Assembly: GCF_014196925.1 (NCBI RefSeq)
Contig: NZ_JACIEN010000009.1
Span: 1-64,000, forward strand
Length of the DNA: 64,000 bases
Reading direction: 5' to 3'
DNA from: Chelatococcus caeni
Lineage (GTDB): Bacteria; Pseudomonadota; Alphaproteobacteria; Rhizobiales; Beijerinckiaceae
A program made the translations under genes and the position numbers. Position 1 is the stretch's first letter. Each line of letters begins with the position of its first letter. Shown one piece after another: positions 26,173 to 35,355 of the stretch. A model generated the notes under the pieces. It was not told the DNA's origin. It worked only from the letters and a program-made list of their open reading frames with translations, and ran no database searches.

Positions 26173-28377
26173 GTGGTCACCCGCACGACATTGTCCGCAG
26201 CAGCGCCCTGGACGGCGCTCGCCACCGGCCCGGAGGACTGGGATGCGGCCGATCCGGCTCTCCTCGGGAAGATGCTGGCGCAGATGCATCTCATTCGCGC
26301 CTTCGAGGAGGAGGTGCTGGTGCTCGCGGGCGAAGGGCTGGTGCACGGGCCGGCGCATTCCTCCATCGGCCAGGAAGGCGGGGCGGTCGGCTCCATCGTC
26401 GGCCTGCGGCCGAGTGACCAGATCAACGGCTCGCATCGCGGGCATCACCAGTTCCTCGCCAAGGCGCTCGCCTATGCGGCGCCGGGGCTCGATCCGACAG
26501 GCGCCTTCCCCGACGCGGTCGACGGGGTTCTCTACCGTACGCTCGCGGAAATCCTCGGGCTCGAACCCGGCTTCGGCCACGGGCGCGGGGGCTCGATGCA
26601 CCTGCGCTGGGCCGAGGCCGGGGCGCTCGGCACCAATGCCATCGTCGGGGGCGGGGTGCCGCTGGCGGCCGGCGCCGCCATGGCCCACAAGCTCGCCGGC
26701 ACCGGAGACATCGCGGTCACCTGCTTCGGCGACGGGGCCATGAACATCGGCGCGACGCTGGAGACCATGAATCTCGCCGCCGCCTGGTCGTTGCCGCTCC
26801 TCTTCTTCGTCGAGAACAATTTCTATGCCGTCGCCACCCGCGTCGACGAGGTGACGCGCGAGGCGCGCCTCTCCGCCCGCGCGCCGGGCTTCGGCATTCC
26901 CGCCTGGCGCGTCGACGGCATGGACCCGCTCGCCGTTCATCTCGCCACCGAGGAGGCGGCGGCGCTGCTGCGCGCGGGACGCGGCCCGGCGCTCATCGAG
27001 GTCGAGGTCTACCGCTATTTCCACCAGAACGGCCCCTTCCCGGGCTCGGCCTTCGGCTATCGGCCGAAGGAGGAGGAGGCGGCGTGGCGCGCGCGCGATC
27101 CACTCAAGCGCACCGCCGACGAGATGATCCGCCGCAAGCTCATCGACGAAGCGGCCGTTGCCGATCTCAGGGACCGTTGCGAGGCGCTGATGCGGGACAT
27201 CGCCGGGCGCCTCGTCGAGCCCGAGGCCAACCGCCGGCGCATCCGCCCCGGCCTGTGGCCGGACAAGGCCTTCGTCGACGTCGGCATCCGCGCGCCCCTG
27301 CCGGCCCATCCGCCCGGGCGTCGCAGCGAGGAGGAGGCGCGTGGCCTCGCCATGGCCGAGCGCCGCTTCGTCGATGCCATCGCGGACCTGCTCAACCGCC
27401 GCTTCGCCACCGATCCCTCGCTCGTCCTCATGGGCGAGGACGTGCATCGCCTCAAGGGCGGCACAAACGGGGCGACGCGTGGCCTCGCCGATGCCCATCC
27501 CGGCCGCGTGCTCGGCACGCCGATCAGCGAGGGCGCCTTCACCGGCCTTGCCGGCGGGCTCGCCATCGATGGGCGCTACCGGCCGATCGTCGAGTTCATG
27601 TATCCCGACTTCATGTGGGTCGCGGCCGACCAGGTGTTCAACCAGATCGGCAAGGCGCGCCACATGTTCGGGGACGACACCGACGTGCCGCTCGTCCTGC
27701 GCACCAAGATCGCGATGGGCACCGGCTACGGGTCCCAGCATTCGCTCGATCCCGCCGGCGTCTTCGCCACCGCGCCCGGCTGGCGCATCGTGGCGCCGGC
27801 GACGCCCTTCGACTACGTGGGGCTGATGAACGCGGCGCTCGCCTGCCGCGACCCGGTCCTCGTCATCGAGCACGTCGATCTCTACCAGATGACGGGCGAG
27901 GTGCCGGCGGACGATCTCGACTATCTCGTCCCCTTCGGCCGGGCACGGATCGTGCGGCACGGCACCGAGATGACCGTCCTCACCTATTCCGCCATGGTTC
28001 ACCGCACGCTGGAGACGGTGGACGCGCTCGGCCTCGACGCGGAGGTCATCGACCTGCGCACGCTCGACCGCTTGAGCCTCGACTGGGAGACGATCGGCGA
28101 CAGCATCCGCCGCACGCACAATGTCCTCATCGTCGAGCAGGGTGCGCGCGGCACGTCCTACGGCGGCATGCTCGCCGACGAGATCCAGCGCCGCTATCTC
28201 GACTGGCTGGATCAGCCGGTGCAGCGGGTACACGGGCGCGAAGCCTCGCCGACCATCTCCAAGGTGCTGGAGCGCGCCGCCTTCGCCGGGCCGGCCGAGA
28301 TCGCCGCAGGCCTTGCGCGGACGATGGCCGAGAAGGGCAGGCCGCTCGATGCGGCGGCGCTGGAGGCGCTGGCGTGA
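26173..28377 (+). CDS. 2-oxoacid dehydrogenase E1, fused alpha and beta subunits (TPP-dependent)
   Basis: The 734-residue protein fuses E1 alpha (about residues 20-370) with E1 beta (about 390-734). The alpha part has the TPP motif GDGAMNIG ending with VENN about 25 residues later, and SIGQEGGAVG plus HRGHHQFLAKAL. The beta part has MGEDVHRLKGG, GTPISEGAFTGLAGGLA, VEFMYPDFMWVAADQVFNQ and VIEHVDLY. It would decarboxylate a 2-oxoacid or acetoin-like substrate. No E2 or E3 gene is in the window, so it either borrows them or acts alone. The start is GTG at 26173 with AGGAG upstream. Confidence 0.92.
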   Translation: MVTRTTLSAAAPWTALATGPEDWDAADPALLGKMLAQMHLIRAFEEEVLVLAGEGLVHGPAHSSIGQEGGAVGSIVGLRPSDQINGSHRGHHQFLAKALAYAAPGLDPTGAFPDAVDGVLYRTLAEILGLEPGFGHGRGGSMHLRWAEAGALGTNAIVGGGVPLAAGAAMAHKLAGTGDIAVTCFGDGAMNIGATLETMNLAAAWSLPLLFFVENNFYAVATRVDEVTREARLSARAPGFGIPAWRVDGMDPLAVHLATEEAAALLRAGRGPALIEVEVYRYFHQNGPFPGSAFGYRPKEEEAAWRARDPLKRTADEMIRRKLIDEAAVADLRDRCEALMRDIAGRLVEPEANRRRIRPGLWPDKAFVDVGIRAPLPAHPPGRRSEEEARGLAMAERRFVDAIADLLNRRFATDPSLVLMGEDVHRLKGGTNGATRGLADAHPGRVLGTPISEGAFTGLAGGLAIDGRYRPIVEFMYPDFMWVAADQVFNQIGKARHMFGDDTDVPLVLRTKIAMGTGYGSQHSLDPAGVFATAPGWRIVAPATPFDYVGLMNAALACRDPVLVIEHVDLYQMTGEVPADDLDYLVPFGRARIVRHGTEMTVLTYSAMVHRTLETVDALGLDAEVIDLRTLDRLSLDWETIGDSIRRTHNVLIVEQGARGTSYGGMLADEIQRRYLDWLDQPVQRVHGREASPTISKVLERAAFAGPAEIAAGLARTMAEKGRPLDAAALEALA

Positions 28378-28414
28378 CGGCGGGCAGGACAGGTATGCGC
28401 CGGCCGGTGAAGCG

Positions 28415-30031
28415 ATGAGCACGGACAGCATGGAGACCTTCGATTTCATCATCGTGGGCGGCGGCAATGCCGGCTGCGTCCTCGCCGATCGGCTGAGTGC
28501 CGGGGGGCGGCACAGCGTGCTCCTCCTCGAGGCCGGCGGGCGTGACAGCGGCTTCTGGATCCCGATCCCGGCCGGGTTCAGCAAGCTGCTCGTCAATGAC
28601 GTCTACAACTGGCGCTTCGCCACCGAACCCGAGGACAGCGTCAAGGGCCGCTCCATCGCCATCCCGCGCGGCAAGGGGCTCGGCGGCTCGACGCTCATCA
28701 ACGGCATGATCTACGTGCGCGGCCAGCCGCAGGACTACGACACCTGGGCGCAGATGGGCTGCACCGGCTGGGGCTTCGACGACGTCCTGCCCTATTTCCG
28801 CAGGCTGGAGGCCTTCGACGGTGCGGGGGACGAGACCCGCGGCCGCGATGGGCCGCTCGCCGTCACGACGGTGGCCGAGCGGCCGGTGTTGGCCGAGGCC
28901 TTCATCAAGGCGGCGGGCGAAGCCGGCTTTCCACGCAACAGCGATTACAACGGCCGCGACCAGGAGGGCTTCGGCTATTACCAGGTCAACCAGCGGAACG
29001 GCCGGCGGGTCAGTGCGGCCGATGCCTATCTGCGCCCGGCCCGCGGCCGGCCGAACCTGGCCGTTCGCACCCATGCGCATGTCCTGCGCGTCGATTTCGA
29101 CGGCCGCCGCGCCGCGGGCGTCACCTATCGCAGCGGCGGCCGCGACGTCAGCGTCAAGGCGCGCGGCGAGGTCATCCTCGCCGCGGGCGCCATGCAGACG
29201 CCGCAGCTGCTCGAGCTCTCGGGCGTCGGCGATCCGGCGGTGCTCGCCGCGCTCGGCCTGCCGGTGCGGCACGCGCTCGCCGGGGTCGGCGCGAACTACA
29301 TGGACCACTTCTGCACGCGCATGAACTGGCGCGTGAAGCAGAAGGTGACGCTTAACGAGGCGACGCGCGGCTACCGCCTCGCGCTTGCCGTCGCGCAATA
29401 TTTCCTGACGCGAAAGGGCATCCTGACGCTCGGCACCGGCCTTGCGCACGGCTTCGTCAGGACGCGGCCGGAGCTTGCGGGGCCGGACATCCAGTATTTC
29501 TTCATGCACGCGAGCTATGCCAATGCCGCCGAGCGCAAGCTCGACCGCGAGCCGGGCATGACCATCGGCGTCACGCAGCTGCGGCCGGAATCGCGCGGCA
29601 GCATCCACGCCCGTTCGCCGGATCCGCTCGCCCCGCCCGTGATCCGGCCGAATTTCCTCGCCACGCAGGAAGACCGCGACTGCATGGTGGAGGGCATGCG
29701 CATCGCGCGCCGCATCGTCGAGCAGCCGGCCATGGACGCCTTCCGCGCCCACGAGATGAGCCCGGGCCCCGACTGCCGCAGCTATGACGACTGGCTCGAA
29801 TTCGCGCGCAGCAACGGCCAGACCATCTATCACGCCTGTGGCACCTGCCGCATGGGTGCGGACGAGAAGGCGGTCGTCGATCCGCGCCTCAGGGTGCGCG
29901 GGCTTGAGGGGCTGCGCGTCGTCGATGCTTCCATCATGCCGACCATCGTCTCCGCCAACACCCAGGCGGCGGTCTTCATGATCGCCGAGAAGGCTGCGGA
30001 CCTCATCCTCGCCGACGCGGCGCAGCGTTAG
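28415..30031 (+). CDS. GMC-family FAD-dependent alcohol dehydrogenase (choline dehydrogenase-like)
   Basis: The 538-residue protein has the FAD motif IIVGGGNAGCVLADRLS, the GMC signature GKGLGGSTLINGMIYVRGQPQDYD, and the C-terminal YHACGTCRMG with VVDASIMPTIVSANTQAAVFMIAEKAA; the His in the YHACGT block is the usual catalytic residue. It oxidises a primary or polyol hydroxyl group and passes electrons to a quinone or O2. It is the last gene of the plus-strand catabolic operon and starts 37 bases after the E1 gene. Confidence 0.92.
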   Translation: MSTDSMETFDFIIVGGGNAGCVLADRLSAGGRHSVLLLEAGGRDSGFWIPIPAGFSKLLVNDVYNWRFATEPEDSVKGRSIAIPRGKGLGGSTLINGMIYVRGQPQDYDTWAQMGCTGWGFDDVLPYFRRLEAFDGAGDETRGRDGPLAVTTVAERPVLAEAFIKAAGEAGFPRNSDYNGRDQEGFGYYQVNQRNGRRVSAADAYLRPARGRPNLAVRTHAHVLRVDFDGRRAAGVTYRSGGRDVSVKARGEVILAAGAMQTPQLLELSGVGDPAVLAALGLPVRHALAGVGANYMDHFCTRMNWRVKQKVTLNEATRGYRLALAVAQYFLTRKGILTLGTGLAHGFVRTRPELAGPDIQYFFMHASYANAAERKLDREPGMTIGVTQLRPESRGSIHARSPDPLAPPVIRPNFLATQEDRDCMVEGMRIARRIVEQPAMDAFRAHEMSPGPDCRSYDDWLEFARSNGQTIYHACGTCRMGADEKAVVDPRLRVRGLEGLRVVDASIMPTIVSANTQAAVFMIAEKAADLILADAAQR

Positions 30032-30114
30032 CGCCACCTGCGGCGTGGGGCTGGCGCGTCCGGCAACCCACCGGAAATACGGGCGAAACGCGGGTCGACG
30101 AGGGTGCCCCGATC

Positions 30115-30135
30115 GCGGCGACACGAGGTCGCCGC
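30115..30135 (+). other. Perfect hairpin before small membrane protein gene
   Basis: GCGGCGAC at 30115-30122 and GTCGCCGC at 30128-30135 form an eight-base-pair stem with loop ACGAG. It lies 84 bases after the GMC gene and 18 before the ATG at 30154. No T-run follows. It could end the catabolic operon in a Rho-assisted way or affect translation of the next gene. Confidence 0.45.
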
Positions 30136-30153
30136 CGGAACCGGGTGGCACAG

Positions 30154-30732
30154 ATGAAAAGCGGGCAACAGGACACGGACACAAGCGCGCGCAACCTTCT
30201 CGCGGGCGTTCATCTCATCATCGGCGGCCTTGCCGCCCTTGAGGTGGCAGTGCCGCTCACTGCGGCGCTGCGGGCCGGGCAATGGGATCATCCGGGCCTC
30301 GTCACCCCGATCATCACCTACGTCTATCTGCCCGTCCTCGGTCTCTACGCAGGCCCCAGCCTTCTCGGCGGGGCCGGGGTTCTCCTCGGCCACCGCTGGG
30401 CCGCCCGGGCGCTGCGGTTCGCGGCCGTGATCCAGTTCCTCATCCTGCCGCTCGGACCCTTCGTCGCCGTCCTCACCTTTACGCTCCTGCGCCAGCGCGA
30501 CGGGAGCGGGCCCGAACGGCAGGGCGCAGGCCGGCCACGGCGGCCTCTCGGGATAGGGAGAACGGCCCTTGTGCTCACCGCGATGGCGCTTTCGGCCATG
30601 GTCCTGGCCCTCAGGCTGTCCTTTGCGACCTTCCTCGTCACGCTGGTCTTCCCGCAGGCCGTCGCCATCTTGCTCGCCGGCGGCCTCGTGCTCGCCCGGT
30701 CCTTCCGCATGGGTCAAGCGGGATCGGCGTGA
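30154..30732 (+). CDS. Membrane protein of unknown function
   Basis: The 192-residue protein has about five hydrophobic segments (about 15-36, 48-75, 83-107, 129-150 and 155-182) with a basic loop between the third and fourth (residues about 108-126). No family is recognised. The start is uncertain between GTG 30145 and ATG 30154, with no strong ribosome site. It converges on the DUF1176 gene, whose end is 24 bases away. Confidence 0.6.
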   Translation: MKSGQQDTDTSARNLLAGVHLIIGGLAALEVAVPLTAALRAGQWDHPGLVTPIITYVYLPVLGLYAGPSLLGGAGVLLGHRWAARALRFAAVIQFLILPLGPFVAVLTFTLLRQRDGSGPERQGAGRPRRPLGIGRTALVLTAMALSAMVLALRLSFATFLVTLVFPQAVAILLAGGLVLARSFRMGQAGSA

Positions 30733-30755
30733 TCCAAGGCGGGAACAAGTCCGCG

Positions 30756-31832
30756 TCAGCGGACCTGCGCCTGCCAGAGGCTCGGCCAATCCTCGGACAG
30801 GATGCCCCGGCAGCTCGGCATCGCCTTCAGGTGAACGAGACGGAAGCGCTTGCCGTCCCAGACCCAGCGCGCGAGGGATCCGCAATCACCCATGCCGCGG
30901 CTCTTCGTGTAGCCGGTCAGCGTCATGTCGGCCGGCGAGAAGAAGCCGTTGACGAGCTCCGCGCCGTTGAGCCGCTCTTCGAGGGGGGTAGGGACTTCCA
31001 GCTCGATCTGCTCGACAGGGCCGTCGTCCCGGCCGACGAGGAGCGTGTTGCCGAAATTGTAGGCGCCTTCCGAGCAGCGCAGACCCCACAGGTTGAGATC
31101 GGGCGTGAGCCGCTCGGCGAAATCGACCAAAGCCTTCAGGTTCACGCCGGGAACGCCTAGCCCGGCCTGGCGCGCGTCCTCGCAGAGGTGATCACGAAGG
31201 ACTTCCGGCAGCGCCGCGGGCGGCGCATCCGCCGGCGTTCGTGCGGCGATGATCTCGGGCACGGCTGGCGCCTCGGGAACCGCACTCGCCGGCCGGCCGC
31301 CAGGCGACGCGAGGGCGGTGACGGTGCCGTCGCGGCGCTGGATCCGGTCCATGCCGGACAGGGCCTTCATGGCGCCTTCAAGATCCACGACGAAGGTCGC
31401 GGGCGCATCCGGTGCGGTCGGGATGGTCAAGAGCACCCGGTCGGCCTTGCGCAGTCCCGCCAGAACATGCCCGTGGTCCTGCGCCGGAAGAGTCGCGTGA
31501 CCGCTCGCGTCGTCATCCTGGGACACGGCGAGTGGTCCCGGCAGGCCGGGCGTCTGCCCTTCGAAAGCCAGACCGACCGGCCGTTCATCCGGGTCATTGT
31601 CGTCGAGCAGCCCGCCGACCGACAGGACGACCGGCGCGTCCGGCCCTGCCTCCCGCGAAATCCGCAGGAAGACGGCCCGGTCCCGCTGCGGGCGTGTGGC
31701 TCCGAGGACGGTGCAGGCGTTCAGGTTGCTGCAGGCGAGCATCCAGTCGCCGTGAGTTTCGAAGACCTGCGCCAGGGCCGGCTGAGCCGACAGGCCGAGG
31801 CAGAGCGCGAAGGAGAGAACGGGGAAGCGCAT
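30756..31832 (-). CDS. DUF1176 family exported protein
   Basis: The 358-residue precursor has a signal peptide (about 1-21, cleavage after PALAQ) and then the family pattern VFETHGDWMLACSNLNACTVLG. The C-terminal half carries paired cysteines and the end pattern GDCGSLARWVWDGKRFRLVHLKAMPSCRG, typical of DUF1176. Several Cys pairs suggest disulfides in the periplasm. The function of the family is unknown. It is divergent from the plus-strand trio beginning at 32022. Confidence 0.86.
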   Translation of the reverse strand: MRFPVLSFALCLGLSAQPALAQVFETHGDWMLACSNLNACTVLGATRPQRDRAVFLRISREAGPDAPVVLSVGGLLDDNDPDERPVGLAFEGQTPGLPGPLAVSQDDDASGHATLPAQDHGHVLAGLRKADRVLLTIPTAPDAPATFVVDLEGAMKALSGMDRIQRRDGTVTALASPGGRPASAVPEAPAVPEIIAARTPADAPPAALPEVLRDHLCEDARQAGLGVPGVNLKALVDFAERLTPDLNLWGLRCSEGAYNFGNTLLVGRDDGPVEQIELEVPTPLEERLNGAELVNGFFSPADMTLTGYTKSRGMGDCGSLARWVWDGKRFRLVHLKAMPSCRGILSEDWPSLWQAQVR

Positions 31833-32021
31833 GGACGGCGGTACCCTGGGTTCGAGGTGCTCGATGCACTGTCAGCACGCGGCCTGCGGGGCAGCGCCAC
31901 TGCACGATCGGGGGGCTCGGTTTCACGCCGATATCGGGAATTGTTTCGTCGGTGCCGGATCATGGCCGGGACGAAACAGAGCTGAACGAGAGCGGAAACG
32001 CGGAGCTGTCATTGAGGGGGA

Positions 32022-32555
32022 ATGAGCAAGCATTCACCCGTCGCCGCGCATGCCGAGCGGTTCGCTCGCCACCTGCGGCGTCATGAGAGCCTCATCTGGG
32101 CCGGGCGCAGCAGCACGTGCGCCAGCTTCCGGGCTTATGCGAGGATGTGGGTGGTCACGCTGCCCGCCGCCCTCGTCACCTATCCCTTGGCGCAGTCCGG
32201 CGGCATCGCCGCGATGCCGTTCCTCGTCTTCACGGCGCTGACGGTCTGCGCGGTACCGGCTGCCCTCATCGCCGGGCGGACGTTCTATGCGCTCACGCAG
32301 CGCCGGGCGCTCTTCGTCATCGACGGCTTCGGCCTGTCGGCCTTCACGTCGATCGATCTCTGTCACGGGCTCAGGCCATGGATCGTGCCGGAGAGCTGCG
32401 GCACCGCCACGCTCTTCCTGTCGCGCAGGGCCGGCAATCACCGGCGCGACCGCTTCGTGGACGCGGACGGCAACATCGGCTTCCGCCGCATCGCGGATGC
32501 CGATGCGGTCGCGTTCCTCGTGCGCGAGCTCTCGGGGGCTCGCTCGGATGGATGA
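32022..32555 (+). CDS. Membrane protein of unknown function, PH-like C-terminus
   Basis: The 177-residue protein has two hydrophobic helices (about 43-58 and 65-86). A C-terminal cytoplasmic part follows with the pattern RRALFVIDGFGLSAFTSIDL and GTATLFLSRRAG, as in bacterial PH-like (bPH/DUF304-type) domains. The ATG at 32022 has GAGGGGGA upstream. It is the first of three co-oriented genes encoding a membrane protein and two exported proteins. The domain call is tentative. Confidence 0.6.
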   Translation: MSKHSPVAAHAERFARHLRRHESLIWAGRSSTCASFRAYARMWVVTLPAALVTYPLAQSGGIAAMPFLVFTALTVCAVPAALIAGRTFYALTQRRALFVIDGFGLSAFTSIDLCHGLRPWIVPESCGTATLFLSRRAGNHRRDRFVDADGNIGFRRIADADAVAFLVRELSGARSDG

Positions 32556-32610
32556 CATGCGCCTGAAGCAGCCAATCCCAAGGCCTCGACCACCTCAGCA
32601 GGAGCACACC

Positions 32611-32970
32611 ATGTCCATCACCAGACAGGCTCTCCGCAGCCTTTTCACAGGAGCTTTTCTCATGTCGCTTGCCGTCCCCGTCCAGGCCGAGGATGCCGTC
32701 ACGCTGTTCAGGATCGTCACGGTGAAGGATGAGATCGTCGTCGGCGTCACCGACCGGGATATGGACGACGTCCAGGGGCGGGACGTATCCGCCGTCGGTC
32801 GCGCGCTTGCCGCGCGGGGCGAACTGACCCTCTGGCAGTTCGCCGTGCGCAAGGGCCCGGACGGCGAGCTCGAGCAGGCGCCGCTGCGGCGCATCAGCAT
32901 CCTCAACCACGCCAGCCTGCGGGTCGAGCCCTATGCGAGCCCGCTGCGGGTCGTGCCGGTGTCCGAGTGA
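32611..32970 (+). CDS. Small exported protein of unknown function
   Basis: The 119-residue precursor has a signal peptide (about 1-28, cleavage after VQA). The mature part is about 90 residues with a beta-rich look (VTLFRIVTVKDEIVVGVTDRDM) and no cysteines. The ATG at 32611 follows CAGGAGCACACC. It ends nine bases before the next gene, so they are probably co-transcribed. I recognise no family. Confidence 0.65.
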   Translation: MSITRQALRSLFTGAFLMSLAVPVQAEDAVTLFRIVTVKDEIVVGVTDRDMDDVQGRDVSAVGRALAARGELTLWQFAVRKGPDGELEQAPLRRISILNHASLRVEPYASPLRVVPVSE

Positions 32971-32979
32971 GGGGCCTTC

Positions 32980-33909
32980 ATGCGCACGGCAACTCCCCTT
33001 CTGCTCGCTTTCGTTGTGCCGGCCCTCCCGGCGGCGGCCGAGGCGGGGCCGCCCGGCTGGTTCGCCGAGGCTGCCGCCAGCATCCCCGACGGCTGGGTTC
33101 CCGGGCGGATCTACCGCGTCGTGGATGACGGTCGGAAGGTCTTCATCGCCGTCTTCCCGGCCGGTGCGGATCATCCGGCGACGCCGGGCAACGCCTTCGA
33201 TGCGGGCCAGGTGCTCGAGGTTACGCTGAAGCGGGAGGGCGAGGCCGATGTCATCGTCTCCGCGAGCCTCCACGCGCGTTCGCCGGAAGACCGCTTGCGG
33301 ACCGGGAACGAGGATCATCACGCCGGCATCCTTCAGCGGCTCTATGCACGGGCCGAGGCCGAGCCGGGCGTCGTGCCCTGCCAGATCCGGGGATGGGCGG
33401 CATCGGACGCCGGCACCGGCACGCCCGTGCGCGGCGCGCCCGATGACGGGGCCGGCATCGTGGGCCGTCTGGGGCCGCCCGTCTGGCAAGGCCTGTCGGA
33501 GGCTGCCGGCATCGAGGGGCTGCGGGCGGAGTTCGACATCACGGGCTATGTCGACGGTTGGTTCCGGATCGAGAACGCGACCCCGCCCGGTGCGGCCTAT
33601 GGCGAGCCGTTGCCGCCGAACCATCCGCCGACCTATGGGGGTGTCGGCTGGCTGCGCGCGACGGAAGTCCACGCAGGCTATGCCAATACGCAGATGCCTG
33701 TTCCCCGCCTCCTGCAATATCCGCACGTCGATGCGGCCGATTATCAGCCCGCAGAGGGCGCGCGAGGGCACGACGGCCATCTCGACGGTGACGGCACGCT
33801 CATGCGCCTGCATGCGTGCTCTGCCAACTGGGCGCTGACCACGGCCCGCGATTTCCAGCGCGGCTGGTGGCGCGGCACATGTTCCAATCAGGTGACGCTC
33901 TGCAACTGA
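32980..33909 (+). CDS. Exported protein with SH3-like segment
   Basis: The 309-residue precursor has a signal peptide (about 1-21). Residues about 145-225 read PVRGAPDDGAGIVGRLGP, then VDGWFRIENA and VGWLRATEVHAGY, which fits a bacterial SH3-like domain. Cysteines are few and mostly near the C-terminus (CSANWALT, CSNQVTLC). The role is unknown; periplasmic or surface location is inferred from the signal. The rest of the protein is not recognised. Confidence 0.65.
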   Translation: MRTATPLLLAFVVPALPAAAEAGPPGWFAEAAASIPDGWVPGRIYRVVDDGRKVFIAVFPAGADHPATPGNAFDAGQVLEVTLKREGEADVIVSASLHARSPEDRLRTGNEDHHAGILQRLYARAEAEPGVVPCQIRGWAASDAGTGTPVRGAPDDGAGIVGRLGPPVWQGLSEAAGIEGLRAEFDITGYVDGWFRIENATPPGAAYGEPLPPNHPPTYGGVGWLRATEVHAGYANTQMPVPRLLQYPHVDAADYQPAEGARGHDGHLDGDGTLMRLHACSANWALTTARDFQRGWWRGTCSNQVTLCN

Positions 33910-34023
33910 GGCGACGGCGCCCATGTTCGTCTGGCGCCCAGAATCCTGTCGTCTCCTGCACAGACGGTCGCCGCTTCGACGCTTATCAGGAAACGTTCCA
34001 TTTCCCGGAGGCCGACGGAAGGC

Positions 34024-34773
34024 ATGACGACACAGGTTCTTTCAGAGGCCCCTCAAGGGTATCGGATCATCGTCGTGGACGACGAAGCCGGGGTGCGCGA
34101 GACCGTGTCCGAATTTCTCGCCTCCCAGGGCTTCGCCGTGCGCGCCGCCGGCGATGGCCGCGGGCTCGACCAGTTGCTCGGCGAGGCGGCGGCGGACCTC
34201 CTGCTCGTCGACGTCAACATGCCGGGGGAGGACGGGTTCTCCATCGCCCGGCGGGTGCGCGCCACGACGCAGATCCCGATCATCATGCTGACCGCGGCCG
34301 GCGATATCGTCGACCGGGTGGTCGGGCTCGAGCTGGGGGCGGACGACTACGTCACCAAGCCCTTCGACCTGCGCGAACTGAAGGCCCGCATCCGCGCGGT
34401 GCTGCGCCGCCATGGTTCTGCCGGGGGCGGCTTGCCGGAGCCGGCCGGCGCGCAGGCGTCCCTGGTGCGGTTCGGGACGGTCCTGCTCGACCTCGACGCC
34501 CATTGCCTCGTACGCGCCGACGGAGCGCGCGAGATGTTGACGGCGATGGAATTCGACCTGATGCACGTCTTCCTGAAAAACCCGAACCGGGTGCTGACGC
34601 GCGACCGGCTGCTCGATCTCGCCCACCATCGCGACAACGAGCCGTTCGACCGCAGCATCGACGTGCGCGTGACGCGGCTGCGACGCAAGGTCGAGGCGGA
34701 CCCGGCCAATCCCAAGGTCATCAAGACGGTGCGCGGCGTGGGCTACATGTTCTCGCCGGGCGGCAGCCGGTGA
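34024..34773 (+). CDS. OmpR-family response regulator
   Basis: The 249-residue regulator has a receiver domain (about 14-130) with phosphorylation Asp in LLLVDVNMPGEDG, TAAG, and the conserved Lys in YVTKPFDLRELKARI. A winged-helix DNA-binding domain follows (about 150-243) with LTAMEFDLMHVFLKNPNRVLTRDRLLD and VKTVRGVGYMF-like end. The ATG has GACGGAAGGC upstream. Its kinase partner is not adjacent on the same strand; the hybrid kinase at 35356 is the nearest candidate, on the opposite strand. Confidence 0.93.
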   Translation: MTTQVLSEAPQGYRIIVVDDEAGVRETVSEFLASQGFAVRAAGDGRGLDQLLGEAAADLLLVDVNMPGEDGFSIARRVRATTQIPIIMLTAAGDIVDRVVGLELGADDYVTKPFDLRELKARIRAVLRRHGSAGGGLPEPAGAQASLVRFGTVLLDLDAHCLVRADGAREMLTAMEFDLMHVFLKNPNRVLTRDRLLDLAHHRDNEPFDRSIDVRVTRLRRKVEADPANPKVIKTVRGVGYMFSPGGSR

Positions 34774-34828
34774 GGGACACGGTCTCCACCGGCTGATGCG
34801 AGGGCAGCGACGCCGGGCGTGCCGTCTG

Positions 34829-34848
34829 CCGACACCGGGCCCGGTCGG
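34829..34848. terminator. GC-rich palindrome between convergent regulator and globin genes
   Basis: ACCGGGCCCGGT at 34834-34845 is a perfect palindrome, flanked by CCGAC and CGG that can extend the stem with a bulge. It abuts the stop of the globin gene. No T-run is present, so intrinsic termination is doubtful, but it lies exactly where a shared terminator would be expected. Confidence 0.4.
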
Positions 34849-35280
34849 TCAGGCGACGGCGGGCGCTCGCGACCGCACGGCTGCTTCGCGCATGATGGTG
34901 CTGACGAGGTCGTAGGCCTCGGTCCAGGCTTTCCGCAGCTCCGGCGTGAAGCGGGCGCCGAAGCTCAGGGCGAGCGTCTCGATGAGCGCGGTGCCGACGG
35001 TCGTATAGTGGCTGTCCCTGACGCCGTAGTCGAGATGGCGGATCGCGAGGCTCTCCAGCGTCGGGACGACCGTTGCCGGCTTGCGCAGGCCGCCGACGAC
35101 GAAGCCGAGCGCCGCCATGAGCTTCTGCCCCTGGGCCTTCATGTCGGCCCCGCCGAAGAGGCTGCGCAGCGACGGGTCGTTGGCGAAGAGGCGCTCATAG
35201 AAGAGGGCGGCCGCCGGTTCCCTGATGGCGGCGACTTCGGCGAAGCTCGTTTCCAGCAGATGGATGGTTTCGTCGTTCAT
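34849..35280 (-). CDS. Single-domain haemoglobin-like globin
   Basis: The 143-residue protein follows the Vitreoscilla-haemoglobin pattern: FYERLFANDPSLRSLFGG (CD corner Phe), then the proximal His in LAIRHLDYGVRDSHYTTVG and a final helix TEAYDLVSTIMREAA. Such globins bind O2, NO or serve as redox partners; some act with kinases. The ATG at 35280 was preferred to an upstream TTG-like extension. It lies 75 bases downstream of the hybrid kinase on the same strand, so both may be on one transcript and linked in gas or redox sensing. Confidence 0.9.
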   Translation of the reverse strand: MNDETIHLLETSFAEVAAIREPAAALFYERLFANDPSLRSLFGGADMKAQGQKLMAALGFVVGGLRKPATVVPTLESLAIRHLDYGVRDSHYTTVGTALIETLALSFGARFTPELRKAWTEAYDLVSTIMREAAVRSRAPAVA

Positions 35281-35355
35281 GGATGCATCCCGCAAGGCAC
35301 AATTGAATGCCAGCATCCTGGAGGAGGCGTGTTTCCGCCGTCGTACGTCAGTGTT

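Noticed and set aside
26029-28596. Long open frame on the minus strand opposite the fused E1 gene
   Set aside because: It is antisense to a clear E1 family protein, has Arg/Ala/Gly-rich low-information composition and no recognisable motif; such frames are expected in very GC-rich DNA.
28127-30184. Long minus-strand frame opposite the GMC gene
   Set aside because: Same reason: antisense shadow of a well-supported gene with no family signal.
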